A stretch of 64,000 bases of DNA from JAWPMT01 sp965215825 (lineage in GTDB: Bacteria > Bacteroidota > Bacteroidia > Cytophagales > Cyclobacteriaceae), in assembly GCA_965215825.1 (NCBI GenBank), contig CBDCEM010000003.1:5394001-5458000 (forward strand). Reading direction: 5' to 3'. Positions 1 to 8,473 of the stretch are shown piece after piece. A program made the translations under genes and the position numbers. Position 1 is the stretch's first letter. The number at the start of each line of letters is the position of its first letter. A model generated the notes under the pieces. It was not told where the DNA came from and searched no databases. It saw only the letters and a list, made by a program, of their open reading frames with translations.

Positions 1-333
1 TCAGAAATGATTTTGAACGCTGCCAAAAGTCAACCCAATATACGTCCGGCTGATTGGTCAGATATGTCCTACGAGGAACTTCGAAAAAGAACGTTGGAAC
101 AACTACAGGAAGCCAGTGAGTTGTACAAAAGCCTTTCTGAAGATGAGCTATCTAAAGCCAAAGTAATTTTCAGCAATGGCAACAACCAATCTGAATTCGC
201 CTTGTGGCATATCATGAACGGCCCCATTGCAGACGCCATCTATCACACGGGCCAGGTGGTGAGCTTCCGGAGGTCTTCCGGCAACCCCATGAATCCAAAG
301 GTTAATGTTTTTTCGGGGGTTACAAGAAATTAG
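1..333 (+). CDS. DinB-like (DUF1572-type) protein, 3' end only
   Basis: The reading frame is open from the first base of the window, so this is the C-terminal part (about 110 residues) of a longer gene; the Met at base 7 is probably internal. The segment LWHIMNGPIADAIYHTGQV fits the last helix of the DinB/YfiT four-helix bundle, in which histidines bind a metal. Members of this superfamily include thiol-dependent S-transferases and many proteins without a known reaction. The tail after this helix is short and uncharged. The gene ends at a hairpin that also faces the convergent permease gene. Family assignment rests on this helix only. Confidence 0.6.
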   Translation, partial: SEMILNAAKSQPNIRPADWSDMSYEELRKRTLEQLQEASELYKSLSEDELSKAKVIFSNGNNQSEFALWHIMNGPIADAIYHTGQVVSFRRSSGNPMNPKVNVFSGVTRN

Positions 334-356
334 GGTCCGAAAAACAGACCCTAATT
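328..356. terminator. Hairpin between convergent genes
   Basis: A perfect 10-bp stem (AATTAGGGTC at 328-337, GACCCTAATT at 347-356) with a 9-nt loop overlaps the stop codon of the DinB-like gene and lies before the end of the convergent permease gene. The T-runs on either side are weak, so it may work as a two-way transcription barrier or stabilise 3' ends. Confidence 0.6.
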
Positions 357-391
357 GATTTCGTTCCTGAAGCATTCCCAGGTTCCCGTTG

Positions 392-3034
392 TTATTCATT
401 TCTGATACTTTGAGAAGGATTGACGGCAGCCACTTTCAGTGTTTGATACCCAACCGTTATCAATGCAAAGATGACAACCAGGGCCAAAGCCATTATCGCC
501 GCTAACCAGGGAAAGCTTATGCGAAATGCGTAATTGTCCAACCAAGAATTCATTGCGAAATAAATAGCGGGTATTCCAATAACTGCTGAAACGGTTAACA
601 AAATCAGAAACTCCTTATAAAATAATCCTACAATACTTGTAATGCTGGCTCCTAACACTTTTCGGATGCCAACCTCTTTGGTTCGTTGCAAAGACATAAA
701 TGAAGCCAATCCAAACAGTCCAAGCATGGAGACCAGGATGGTGAAAACTGCAAAAACTGCAAAAACATCACCGAATCGCTGATCTTGTGCATATAGCGCC
801 GCAAATCGCGCATCCAGAAAGCCATATATGAAAGGGATATCGCTGTAGTATTTAGTCCAGGTTGTTTCCATGAATTCAAGGGCATCTTTGTGTCTACCTG
901 CCTGGACTTCTATCGCCAATTTACTCGGGTTCGCCGATGCTAAATACAGGGTTGGTTCAATTTGATTTTTTAATGTGGTACGGCTGTAGTCTTTAAGAAT
1001 ACCTATAACCGTAAATCGATCGGCATCTTCATCATCTCCGAGCTTCAACTTCTTTCCCAGGATTTCATTAGGGTCAGACAAACCCATTTTCTTCAAAAAA
1101 GACTCATTTGCAATAATGGCAGCTGAATCAGCTTTTCTGGAGCGGTCAAAATTTCGGCCCGCCACAAGTTCCAGGTCCAGAGCATCTATGAATTGATCAT
1201 CGTTCCACTGAAGATAAGTTGTACCCTCTTTAGGGTCGGTCACCCCGAGGATAGTAATTGTATTCCCGGTAGAATTGATATCCGAAGCACCACCACCCGG
1301 CATATTCGAGGTACTTCCTACACTTTCAATGGCGCTGAAAGTCCGCAACTCCTCCTTGAAAGATTCGAAATTCTTGATAAATCCATCCCATTCTTCCTGA
1401 GTCTCGGCATTGGCGTTAGGTCGGGACATTGTAATCACGTGATCTTTGTCAATTCCCAGGTCCAGGCCACGCATGTATTGGACTTGATTGTATACTACAA
1501 ATGTCGCGGCAATCATCCCTAATGACGCAGCAAACTGAACAACGACCAGGCCTTTGCGTAAATTGACACCTCCTTTAGAATTTCTGAACTTGCCTTTCAG
1601 CACCTGAATTGGACGGAAGCCGGATAACACCAACGCGGGATAGAAACCCGCCAGAAAAGTGCCCAATAAAATAAAAATTGCAAGATTCTGTATAAAAGGC
1701 AGGTGATTCCAAATGTTATCAAGAATATGGACCCCTACAAGGTTATTGAACCCATTTAATAACAACTCCGCAAGCCCAATGGCTACTAGCCCACTAAGCA
1801 AATTGATCAGGAAAGATTCCATCAAAAATTGTCCCATTAATTGCCCTCGAAAAGCACCAATCACTTTTCTCAAACCCACTTCTTTTGCACGATCTACGGC
1901 TCTTGCGGTAGACAGGTTGATGTAATTGACCCAGGCAATGACCAAAATAAAAATGGAAATAATCGCCAGGAAATCAACTGATTTCTTGTTGCCAATCTGT
2001 TGAGGTTCAAAAGTAAAATCAGAATGCAAATGAATCCACTGGATTGGGCGGGTCTCCCAGGCATTATTAGTCTCTTCTCCGTATTGATCCTTGGATATTT
2101 TAGTCAATTTCTCAGTAGTTGCAGCTAAATCGGTACCAGGTTGAAGGCGAACGTACAGGTAGTAATTGAACCAATTCCACTTGTTGTAATCCTGGTCTTC
2201 AGCTAATGTTTTATCTGAAAGTAAAATATCAAAACGATAGTGCGTATTTGCAGGGATATCTTCAATGACACCAGTCACCTTCAGTGGATAATTGTAAGGA
2301 GAAACCACCTGGATCGATTTCCCCATGGGATCTTCAACTCCAAAGTATTTCCGAGCCTGCGACTCAGTCAGGACAATGGAAAGCGGTTCCTCGAACATCG
2401 CTTCCGGAGTTCCTCGCAATATTTTATATGGAAATATGTCAAGGAAATTGGAATCCGCGGAGGCAACATTTAATTCTTCAAAAATCTTATCACCATAGCG
2501 CATGACAATATTTTCATCAATCTTCTTTGTGATGGTATACGTTTTGACTTCTGGCAGCTCATTGGCAACTCTTTCTCCTAATGCATAGGGAGCCATAGCG
2601 TCTTTTGAATCCACAAGGTTATCAATCATTTCTACCGAAGATATCCGATAGATTTCATCCGCGTTTTGATGAAAGCTATCGTAACCCCGTTCAAATTTGA
2701 CATATTCGTTGATCAGCAGAAATCCGACGAGACCAACCGCCAGACCTATGATGTTGATGCCAGAATACACTTTGTGTTGTTTCAGCGTCCTCGCACTGAC
2801 CTTCACATAATTATTGAGCATTCCCATGTTTATTATTGAGTTTTGACTATTTCGTTTGAATAATGTTGGACGCACCAAGAGTAGGATATCAGCCAGGTAT
2901 TTTCGGTTAGCATAGGCTACTGAGCGTTCCTCGCAATTCCAGTGATACAACTCTTCCAGGTCACCACTTATGTCCGAATAGTAATCGGCATGGCAAAACC
3001 ATCTAAAAAACCGATCCGCTATTCGTTTGATCAT
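392..3034 (-). CDS. FtsX-type ABC transporter permease with N-terminal prefix domain
   Basis: An 880-residue membrane protein of the MacB/FtsX permease superfamily. The N-terminus (about residues 1-60) is the 'permease prefix' seen in Bacteroidota, with RFFRWFCHADYYSDISGDLEE and a later LLLVRP. After a first membrane segment come a MacB-type periplasmic core domain, an FtsX block containing RAKEVGLRKVIGA, a second core domain and a second FtsX block with RTKEVGIRKVLGAS. It is the double-length fused form with about eight membrane segments. ATG overlaps the stop of the upstream secreted-protein gene by four bases (ATGA), so translation is probably coupled. No ATP-binding subunit or adaptor lies nearby. 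The substrate is unknown; antimicrobial peptide or lipid export are family possibilities only. Confidence 0.93.
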   Translation of the reverse strand: MIKRIADRFFRWFCHADYYSDISGDLEELYHWNCEERSVAYANRKYLADILLLVRPTLFKRNSQNSIINMGMLNNYVKVSARTLKQHKVYSGINIIGLAVGLVGFLLINEYVKFERGYDSFHQNADEIYRISSVEMIDNLVDSKDAMAPYALGERVANELPEVKTYTITKKIDENIVMRYGDKIFEELNVASADSNFLDIFPYKILRGTPEAMFEEPLSIVLTESQARKYFGVEDPMGKSIQVVSPYNYPLKVTGVIEDIPANTHYRFDILLSDKTLAEDQDYNKWNWFNYYLYVRLQPGTDLAATTEKLTKISKDQYGEETNNAWETRPIQWIHLHSDFTFEPQQIGNKKSVDFLAIISIFILVIAWVNYINLSTARAVDRAKEVGLRKVIGAFRGQLMGQFLMESFLINLLSGLVAIGLAELLLNGFNNLVGVHILDNIWNHLPFIQNLAIFILLGTFLAGFYPALVLSGFRPIQVLKGKFRNSKGGVNLRKGLVVVQFAASLGMIAATFVVYNQVQYMRGLDLGIDKDHVITMSRPNANAETQEEWDGFIKNFESFKEELRTFSAIESVGSTSNMPGGGASDINSTGNTITILGVTDPKEGTTYLQWNDDQFIDALDLELVAGRNFDRSRKADSAAIIANESFLKKMGLSDPNEILGKKLKLGDDEDADRFTVIGILKDYSRTTLKNQIEPTLYLASANPSKLAIEVQAGRHKDALEFMETTWTKYYSDIPFIYGFLDARFAALYAQDQRFGDVFAVFAVFTILVSMLGLFGLASFMSLQRTKEVGIRKVLGASITSIVGLFYKEFLILLTVSAVIGIPAIYFAMNSWLDNYAFRISFPWLAAIMALALVVIFALITVGYQTLKVAAVNPSQSIRNE

Positions 3035-3450
3035 TCTAGTGCTTCCATGGCTTTTCTGGTTTCAGGAAGGCTAAGCCGACCATTTGATTTTCCTGAAAAA
3101 GACTCGTCCCAAAAGTCTCCGACCGCCGTGCAATCGCGACTGATGAGAATCATACGATTTGGCCCTTTTCCCAGATTGTAATCATCGAGTAATGCAGTAT
3201 ATCTACTTTCAAGCGCAGCAGGTAATTTCAGTCGGTTGAGTTTGATCTCGTCCTCCTTTAGGAAAAGAAACACTTCAGTCTTCTTATTTTGAATCAGATC
3301 ATCTTTCAAAAGCTGATTGAGAACAACTTTGCGAAGCTTTTGAAGATCCACATGTGTAAAGCGATGGTTCTTGGCAGGGGTCTCATCAAAAAGTTGAGCA
3401 CTGCATGGGAGCATCACAAACATCATTAATATTATGTTTAAATTTTTCAT
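3031..3450 (-). CDS. Small secreted protein of unknown function between padR and permease
   Basis: 139 residues with a clear signal peptide (hydrophobic stretch at residues 4-15, cleavage probably after PCSAQ near residue 19). The mature part is soluble, mixed charged, and contains RMILISRDCTAVGDFWDESF. I do not recognise a family. It sits 13 bp after the PadR gene and overlaps the permease start by four bases, so it is the middle gene of a three-gene operon. The other two PadR-permease operons in this window have no such gene. A periplasmic accessory or sensor for the permease is an inference from position only. Confidence 0.75.
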   Translation of the reverse strand: MKNLNIILMMFVMLPCSAQLFDETPAKNHRFTHVDLQKLRKVVLNQLLKDDLIQNKKTEVFLFLKEDEIKLNRLKLPAALESRYTALLDDYNLGKGPNRMILISRDCTAVGDFWDESFSGKSNGRLSLPETRKAMEALE

Positions 3451-3463
3451 GGTTTTATTCTTT

Positions 3464-3802
3464 TTATGCCATCTTCAGATCCAGTGCAACCTCGGGAATG
3501 TCATTCCAAAGTTTCAGACGTGTTTGCTGGTTGTACTCTAACGCCTGCTTACCCAGTGCAGTAATTCTAAAATATCGTTTGGGTTTACCTCCTCTGTTGG
3601 GAGCAATCTCGCCTTCCCTGGACTCAAGAAATCCTTTCTGCTCCAATCTTCGAAGTGCACTTTGCAAGGCGCCTACGCTTACTTTCCTTTTCACGCGTTC
3701 TTCGATTTCTACTTTGACCGCCACACCGTAAGCTTCATCATACAGTACGCCCACAACCAACATAACGATCTCTTCAAACTCTCCTAATTGATACTTTTTC
3801 AT
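3464..3802 (-). CDS. PadR-family transcriptional regulator
   Basis: 112 residues, the short form of PadR: one winged helix-turn-helix domain with little C-terminal extension. The start MKKYQLGEFEEIVMLVVG and the wing region with RRLEQKGFLESREGE, then RGGKPKRYFRITALGKQAL, are typical. It resembles the regulators at 45795 and 56850, which also begin MGKYxLGEFEE. It heads the operon with the secreted protein and permease and probably represses it; two identical 16-bp direct repeats upstream flank a perfect -7 box and are the likely binding sites. The ligand is unknown. Confidence 0.93.
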   Translation of the reverse strand: MKKYQLGEFEEIVMLVVGVLYDEAYGVAVKVEIEERVKRKVSVGALQSALRRLEQKGFLESREGEIAPNRGGKPKRYFRITALGKQALEYNQQTRLKLWNDIPEVALDLKMA

Positions 3803-3816
3803 CGACTAAGGCAATT

Positions 3817-3879
3817 TCCTATTTGTAGTATTCGAGTGCAAACATAAAAAAGTTTCATCAATCTCCTATTTGTAGTATT
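3817..3879 (-). promoter_or_regulatory. Paired PadR operator candidates around a -7 box
   Basis: The 16-mer TCCTATTTGTAGTATT occurs exactly at 3817-3832 and again at 3864-3879. Between them, on the minus strand, lies TATGTTTG (3839-3846), a perfect match to the Bacteroidota -7 element TAnnTTTG. Each 16-mer contains the small palindrome CTA-N4-TAG. The arrangement suits autorepression of the PadR operon that starts at 3802. Confidence 0.65.
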
Positions 3880-4018
3880 GATTTTTACGATTCATGCACT
3901 AATTCTCTTTAAAGCAGGTTTTTTGCTCAAAAAAAATTACCTTCGTTTCACAAATAACAAAAGGCCTCCTTCCAAAACGACGATTTACTTTTTTGATGGA
4001 GGTATTTAACAACTTAAA

Positions 4019-5074
4019 ATGATGAGAAAATTTTTATTAGTTCTTTTTGGAATTGCTGTGGTCATCGCGTCTGTCGCACAAAACATTGGAAGTAATCAGG
4101 TCGTGTATTGGCCAATGGATAACGGAAATGGAGATGACGCAAGTGGAAACGGTAAACATGCCACACTAGGAAATGGTGTAGGAACCTGGTCCAATAAGAA
4201 AGGTGTTCCAGCATCGGCATTCTATTTTGACGGAATTAATGATTATGCAGAGTTTCCCTTAATTAGCTTAACAGATGCAACCATAGCTTTCGACATCAGA
4301 CCAAAAACCATTAGTGGGTTTCATAACATCATCTATGGTCACGGAACTAAAAGCAGGTTGTACTTTAATAGTAACGGAAGATTAACCATTGAAATGACGC
4401 AGGATGGTGATGAATATAATTTTAACTATACCCTGAAGCTTGACGAATGGCAGCACGTTGCCGTTGTAACTTCGGGCAATAATCACCTCCTATATGTCGA
4501 TGGTCAACACCTTGAAACCGGTACTACTGCCACAAATGGTATGACACTGAAGTTCTTGGGAAAGACAAGTCCAGATCGAAATTTTAATGGCGTTTTAGAT
4601 GAGGTGAGAATTTACAATCGAGCACTGTCGCCTGAAGAAATTAACATTTTGTTTCAAATGTCTTCATTTCCGACATCTAATTGGGACTCCAATGGCAATG
4701 TCACTTATGAACTAGAAAAAAGTATAGGCATAGGCACCTCTACAACGGGTTCTCATAAACTGGCTGTAGAAGGTTCAATAGGTGCTCGTGAGGTACTAAT
4801 AGACACGGACAGCTGGCCCGATTTCGTCTTCGAAGCAGCGTATGACCTTCGGGACCTGGAAGAAGTTGAAACCTTTATTCAACAACACAATCATTTACCT
4901 GAAATTCCGAGTGAAGAGGAAGTCATCAAAAATGGGGTCAATCTTGGGGAAATAGACGCCAAATTGCTGATGAAAATTGAGGAACTGACCCTTTATCTCA
5001 TAGAACAGAATAAAAGAATCAAAGCACTCGAAACAAAAAATGAGGAGCTTATGAAATTATTAAAGGACGAATAA
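4019..5074 (+). CDS. LamG-domain secreted protein with tail-fibre-type C-terminal tip
   Basis: 351 residues. A signal peptide (residues 1-21, ending VAQ) is followed by a concanavalin A-like LamG fold at about 25-220, with VVYWPMDNGNGDDASGNG at its start and LDEVRIYNRALSPEEI at its end. Residues 225-260 contain a GIGTS beta-helix-like repeat typical of trimeric fibres. The end (about 265-351) has DFVFEAAYDLRDLEEVE, HLPEIPS and KIEELTLYLIEQNK, then a coiled coil; this is the S74-like tip common in Bacteroidota fibre proteins. The same tip ends the protein at 22578. It is probably exported as a trimer and may bind glycans through LamG, which is inference. No RHS gene lies beside it. Confidence 0.85.
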   Translation: MMRKFLLVLFGIAVVIASVAQNIGSNQVVYWPMDNGNGDDASGNGKHATLGNGVGTWSNKKGVPASAFYFDGINDYAEFPLISLTDATIAFDIRPKTISGFHNIIYGHGTKSRLYFNSNGRLTIEMTQDGDEYNFNYTLKLDEWQHVAVVTSGNNHLLYVDGQHLETGTTATNGMTLKFLGKTSPDRNFNGVLDEVRIYNRALSPEEINILFQMSSFPTSNWDSNGNVTYELEKSIGIGTSTTGSHKLAVEGSIGAREVLIDTDSWPDFVFEAAYDLRDLEEVETFIQQHNHLPEIPSEEEVIKNGVNLGEIDAKLLMKIEELTLYLIEQNKRIKALETKNEELMKLLKDE

Positions 5075-5097
5075 ACACAACAACACTATTTCTGATG

Positions 5098-5130
5098 AAA
5101 AGTCATCTCTTTGAGGTGGCTTTTTGTTTT
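5098..5130 (+). terminator. Rho-independent terminator
   Basis: A 12-bp stem with two G-T pairs (AAAAGTCATCTC at 5098-5109, GAGGTGGCTTTT at 5113-5124), a 3-nt loop and a T-rich tail lies 23 bases after the LamG gene. It also shows that an ATG at 5095 is not a true start for the next gene. Confidence 0.85.
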
Positions 5131-5193
5131 TCCATCCAAAACAACCACAAGCTTCTACACTCCGTTAGAATAGGTATACCAAAACAACAGACA

Positions 5194-5454
5194 ATGGGAG
5201 TAGTAGATACTGCAAAAATCTCTTTTCAAAGCAACAGGGATTTACTGAAAAAGAAGACCCCTTTTGAGGAACTTAGGAAGAATGTGTTCTGCATGAACCT
5301 TAAACTTCGATACAAAGAACCAGATCCTGAAACTTTAAAATTGATCCAAATTCAGAATGAAAAAAGGAGAAAAGCAGAAACAACAAAACTTTGGGTCGTG
5401 TTAATTACCATTTCCAGCATTCTGGCCGGGCTTTTTTACACCGTTCTATTTTAA
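5194..5454 (+). CDS. Small C-terminally anchored membrane protein, unknown function
   Basis: The open frame extends upstream to 5095, but that part lies in a terminator, so I start at the ATG at 5194 (MGVVDTAKISFQ), giving 86 residues. The N-terminal 60 residues are charged and polar, and one membrane segment (LWVVLITISSILAGLFYTVLF) closes the protein, so it is probably tail-anchored with its soluble part in the cytoplasm. I recognise no family. It lies between the LamG and VOC genes in the same direction. Confidence 0.55.
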   Translation: MGVVDTAKISFQSNRDLLKKKTPFEELRKNVFCMNLKLRYKEPDPETLKLIQIQNEKRRKAETTKLWVVLITISSILAGLFYTVLF

Positions 5455-5518
5455 GGATTGAATGAAACAACCTTGCTCATTAACTTACTTCTAAGAAGCG
5501 TCAAAAATTTGAAGAAGT

Positions 5519-5896
5519 ATGCAAAATCCGGTCAATTGGTTTGAGATTCCTGTAAATGACATGGAACGCGCCAAGTCATTTTACGAAAAGATCTTTAAAA
5601 TAGAAATTGCGATCAATCAATTGGAAAATTCTGTAATGGGTTGGTTTCCATTTGATCATTCAGCTCCTGGTGCCACCGGCACATTGATCAAAGGGGAATC
5701 CTATGTTCCATCACACGCAGGAACAATGGTATATTTCTCCGTGCCTGAGATCAATGATGTTTTGGTTAGAGTGGAGCATGCTGGCGGTAAGGTCCTGAAT
5801 ACCAAATTCAGTATCGGAGAACATGGCTTTTGTGGGCACTTCGAAGACTCTGAGGGAAATCGAGTTGCTCTACATCAAGGTGTCACCACGAATTAG
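5519..5896 (+). CDS. VOC-family (glyoxalase-fold) protein
   Basis: 125 residues forming one vicinal oxygen chelate domain of two beta-alpha-beta3 modules. The start NPVNWFEIPVNDMERAKSFYE and the end GHFEDSEGNRVALHQ are typical, the latter carrying the conserved E-D-x-x-GN turn. The fold serves metal-dependent isomerases, dioxygenases and resistance proteins; here the substrate cannot be told. Closest in feel to the small GloA/Cfp30B-like single-domain proteins that act as dimers in the cytoplasm. Its neighbours give no pathway hint. Confidence 0.88.
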   Translation: MQNPVNWFEIPVNDMERAKSFYEKIFKIEIAINQLENSVMGWFPFDHSAPGATGTLIKGESYVPSHAGTMVYFSVPEINDVLVRVEHAGGKVLNTKFSIGEHGFCGHFEDSEGNRVALHQGVTTN

Positions 5897-5959
5897 CTTA
5901 AATGCGTTTAGCGTCGGAAGTGAGGGGATACTTACAATACACCTTAAATATATCAATAC

Positions 5960-6967
5960 TCAACCGCCACCCAATTGATAGGTAATTGTATTTCCCATAT
6001 ACGAAACATGGATTGAATCAGCGTTATTTCTTGGAACTCTTACAGATTTGATACCAGTTGACAGCAAACTTCCCAATTTTGACATCTGCTCATTAAGCTC
6101 CGAAGCCTTTCTGGCGTAGACAAAGTATCCTTCAGTATCCTGACTTAAACGTCTGAAAACATCAAGGTCGGATAGCAAAAAACCCACAGAGACGATGAAG
6201 ATGCGGTTGGCCGAAGCTAATGAAACTACCTGATCATAATCATATCTTGTGCTGCTATTTTCTTTGCCATCGGATATATTGATCATGACCCGAATCGCTG
6301 GAGACCGATCTACCAGTGAGATTAATCCTGCTGCAAGGCCATCATAAAATGCGGTACCTCCACGTTCATAATTTTCCTGAAATACAAGTTCATTACTAAG
6401 TGCATTAATATCCTCTGTATGGGTAGCAATCTCATCCACGTTAGTTGAAAATGCAATATGGTTGGCTTCAATTCTGCCAGAAAAATCAGTTAGTGTCAGT
6501 ACATTTCGTAATACTTCCGCACTGTTCTCTATGTCACTCTGACTCATACTTCCACTGTAATCCAAAACAGTAGCAAAAGAGATGGACTCCTCCGAGGCAT
6601 CTGAGATATCTTCAGTGGAAATTGTAATGGGAACGGATGAACCGTCAATAGATTGCTCAATGGACAATTCAGTCAGGTCAAGGTTCGGAATAGGTCCATT
6701 TTGATCTGAAACAACAAAAAAAAGCTGAACAAAATCTCCTCTACTATCATATCCGATTCTTGCCAGGTTGCTGGTCAGGTTATCCTGTGGACTCGGTAGA
6801 AGTCCATTTATCGCTTCTTTACAATCCTCACTGATGTTATTGATGGAAGCCAAAGATTGAATGTCTTCCCCCTCGCAGGCATCGGCGACCTCCTCCAGGT
6901 CGCAAGAAATACACACTAACAAAACTGAAAATACGAAATGAGCAGATAGTTGCTTAAGTTGTCTCAT
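5960..6967 (-). CDS. VWA-domain lipoprotein
   Basis: 335 residues. The N-terminus has a lipoprotein signal ending in VLLVCISC (probably Cys22). A von Willebrand factor A domain runs from about residue 128 to 310, with the metal-binding MIDAS motif D136-Y-S-G-S, a threonine-containing GGTAFYDGL, and NISDGKENSS. Residues 65-125 look like an extra beta domain before it. It is probably anchored in the outer membrane and binds a protein partner or extracellular ligand through Mg2+. The gene stands alone, convergent with the VOC gene. Confidence 0.88.
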   Translation of the reverse strand: MRQLKQLSAHFVFSVLLVCISCDLEEVADACEGEDIQSLASINNISEDCKEAINGLLPSPQDNLTSNLARIGYDSRGDFVQLFFVVSDQNGPIPNLDLTELSIEQSIDGSSVPITISTEDISDASEESISFATVLDYSGSMSQSDIENSAEVLRNVLTLTDFSGRIEANHIAFSTNVDEIATHTEDINALSNELVFQENYERGGTAFYDGLAAGLISLVDRSPAIRVMINISDGKENSSTRYDYDQVVSLASANRIFIVSVGFLLSDLDVFRRLSQDTEGYFVYARKASELNEQMSKLGSLLSTGIKSVRVPRNNADSIHVSYMGNTITYQLGGG

Positions 6968-7056
6968 AGATCACTTGTTTAACTAAATGTACGAGCTACA
7001 ATGATTCATTGCAAATTGAATTACGATCAAAGTCAAATAGTCACTAGCATTGTGCT

Positions 7057-7491
7057 GTGATTGTTTCCAGACCCAAAAACCAGACCGTATTCGCTCTTTC
7101 TCTCTTCCTGATCATTATTCTTGGAGTTACACTGTGGGTAATTCTTGACCTAGTCAGATATCCTGAAGCCTATTTCTTTCTAAAGCTTACACTGGCACCC
7201 ATCCTATTGGTGATCTGGACCTTTGTTGCTATAAAATTCTATACTTCTCTCAAGGTCATCGAACTTGGAGACAAAAAGATAAGTTTCAAATTCCCTTTGC
7301 AATCGAAAAGAACTTATAAGCTGGGCGATATCCAATCCTGGAAAGAAGAAAAAGTAAAAACAAAAGGCAGTGAATTCAAAGAATTGCAAATCAGATTAGG
7401 CAATCGTTCATTGAAAGTCAGTAATCGGGAACATACGGCTTACGATGAAGTAAGAAAGTACCTTTCCAAAAAAGTAAAAAAGAAAGACTGA
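7057..7491 (+). CDS. Two-pass membrane protein, unknown function
   Basis: 144 residues from a GTG start; no better start is visible. Two hydrophobic segments (about residues 11-33 and 40-63) are followed by a soluble basic domain with FKFPLQSKRTYKLGDIQSWKEE and a lysine-rich end. The layout of two membrane helices and a small beta-rich domain recalls bacterial PH-like (bPH2/EbsA-type) membrane proteins, but that is weak. It lies alone between two minus-strand genes. Confidence 0.65.
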   Translation: MIVSRPKNQTVFALSLFLIIILGVTLWVILDLVRYPEAYFFLKLTLAPILLVIWTFVAIKFYTSLKVIELGDKKISFKFPLQSKRTYKLGDIQSWKEEKVKTKGSEFKELQIRLGNRSLKVSNREHTAYDEVRKYLSKKVKKKD

Positions 7492-7536
7492 TCCACTTCT
7501 TAAACTCAATGGTAACTCGCGGGTAATCATGCAAAT

Positions 7537-8454
7537 TTAGAACTGATCCACTTCGCGATAGGCCTCTATCACTCGCATTTCGCCCTCTTTCCCAGGCTTC
7601 GAATTGCCGTGCTCCATACCGACGATCCCTTTATAACCTTTGCTATGAATATGTTTGAACACATTCAGGTAATTGATCTCGCCGGTTGTGGGTTCTTTCC
7701 GTCCCGGATTATCTCCTACTTGAAAATAGGCTATTTCCTCCCAGGCCATGTCTATGTTTTTAATCAGGTGGCCCTCTTGAATCTGCTGGTGATACACATC
7801 AAACAAGATCTTGCATGAAGGGCTATTCACTGCTTTGCAGATTTCAAAGGCCTGCGGAATTTTGGTTAGGAATTGCCCATCGTGTCCTGCCCACCAATTG
7901 AGTGGTTCCAATACCATAATCAACCCATGAGGTTCGAAAATTTCACAAGCTTGCCGTAGCGACTCCACAACGTTTGCCGTTTGATAGCCCATTTCTAACC
8001 GAAGATCTACATGTCCGGGAACTACGGTCATCCATTTCGCATTCACACGTTTTGCTACTTCTACTGAATTTCGAATGCCATCCAAAAATTCAGTGCGCCA
8101 ATCTTCCTTTCCACTGGTCAGATTTGGGTCTCGCCAATAGATCTTATGGGCCACAAATACGCCCATCTCCATTCCCAACTGCTCCATTTTTCGAGCAATC
8201 TTATTTTGATCTTCAACAGATCTGCCAGTCATGCCATTGTCTTCCAGTGCGACAAATCCCTGATCCGCCATGAACTGAAGTTGGTCTTCCAGGTCTTTTC
8301 CAGCTGACTGTTCAAACATGCCGAAATGTGGCGCATATTTCAGTTGGAAAGGCTGAGCATCGGGTATGGTTTGAGTTGTTGCTCGTGATATACCGGGAAT
8401 CAAAGGAAGTGCCGCAGCACTCAGGCCTTTTTTGAAAAATTTTCTTCTTTCCAT
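7537..8454 (-). CDS. Exported TIM-barrel protein, hydroxypyruvate isomerase-like
   Basis: 305 residues. The N-terminus is a Tat signal (MERRKFFKKGLSAAALPLIPG), so it is exported folded. The rest is an AP endonuclease-2/xylose isomerase-like TIM barrel with PGHVDLRLEMGYQ, MVLEPLNWWAGHDG and ILFDVYHQQIQEGH, matching Hyi-type hydroxypyruvate isomerases and sugar epimerases. These Glu, Asp and His residues would bind the metal. It follows the acylase gene by 19 bp in the same direction, so the two probably share a transcript. The substrate is not known. Confidence 0.9.
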   Translation of the reverse strand: MERRKFFKKGLSAAALPLIPGISRATTQTIPDAQPFQLKYAPHFGMFEQSAGKDLEDQLQFMADQGFVALEDNGMTGRSVEDQNKIARKMEQLGMEMGVFVAHKIYWRDPNLTSGKEDWRTEFLDGIRNSVEVAKRVNAKWMTVVPGHVDLRLEMGYQTANVVESLRQACEIFEPHGLIMVLEPLNWWAGHDGQFLTKIPQAFEICKAVNSPSCKILFDVYHQQIQEGHLIKNIDMAWEEIAYFQVGDNPGRKEPTTGEINYLNVFKHIHSKGYKGIVGMEHGNSKPGKEGEMRVIEAYREVDQF

Positions 8455-8473
8455 AAATCTTAGGATTGGGTGG

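Noticed and set aside
392..3034. Macrolide-resistance MacB annotation for the permeases
   Set aside because: The proteins lack the ATPase domain of MacB and no MacA-like adaptor is near; only the permease fold is shared.
5095..5193. Upstream start for the small membrane protein
   Set aside because: The region is a strong rho-independent terminator; the ATG at 5194 is in frame and free of it.
7204..7389. Minus-strand frame opposite the two-pass membrane protein
   Set aside because: No family features; the plus-strand protein has clear membrane helices and a coherent charge pattern.
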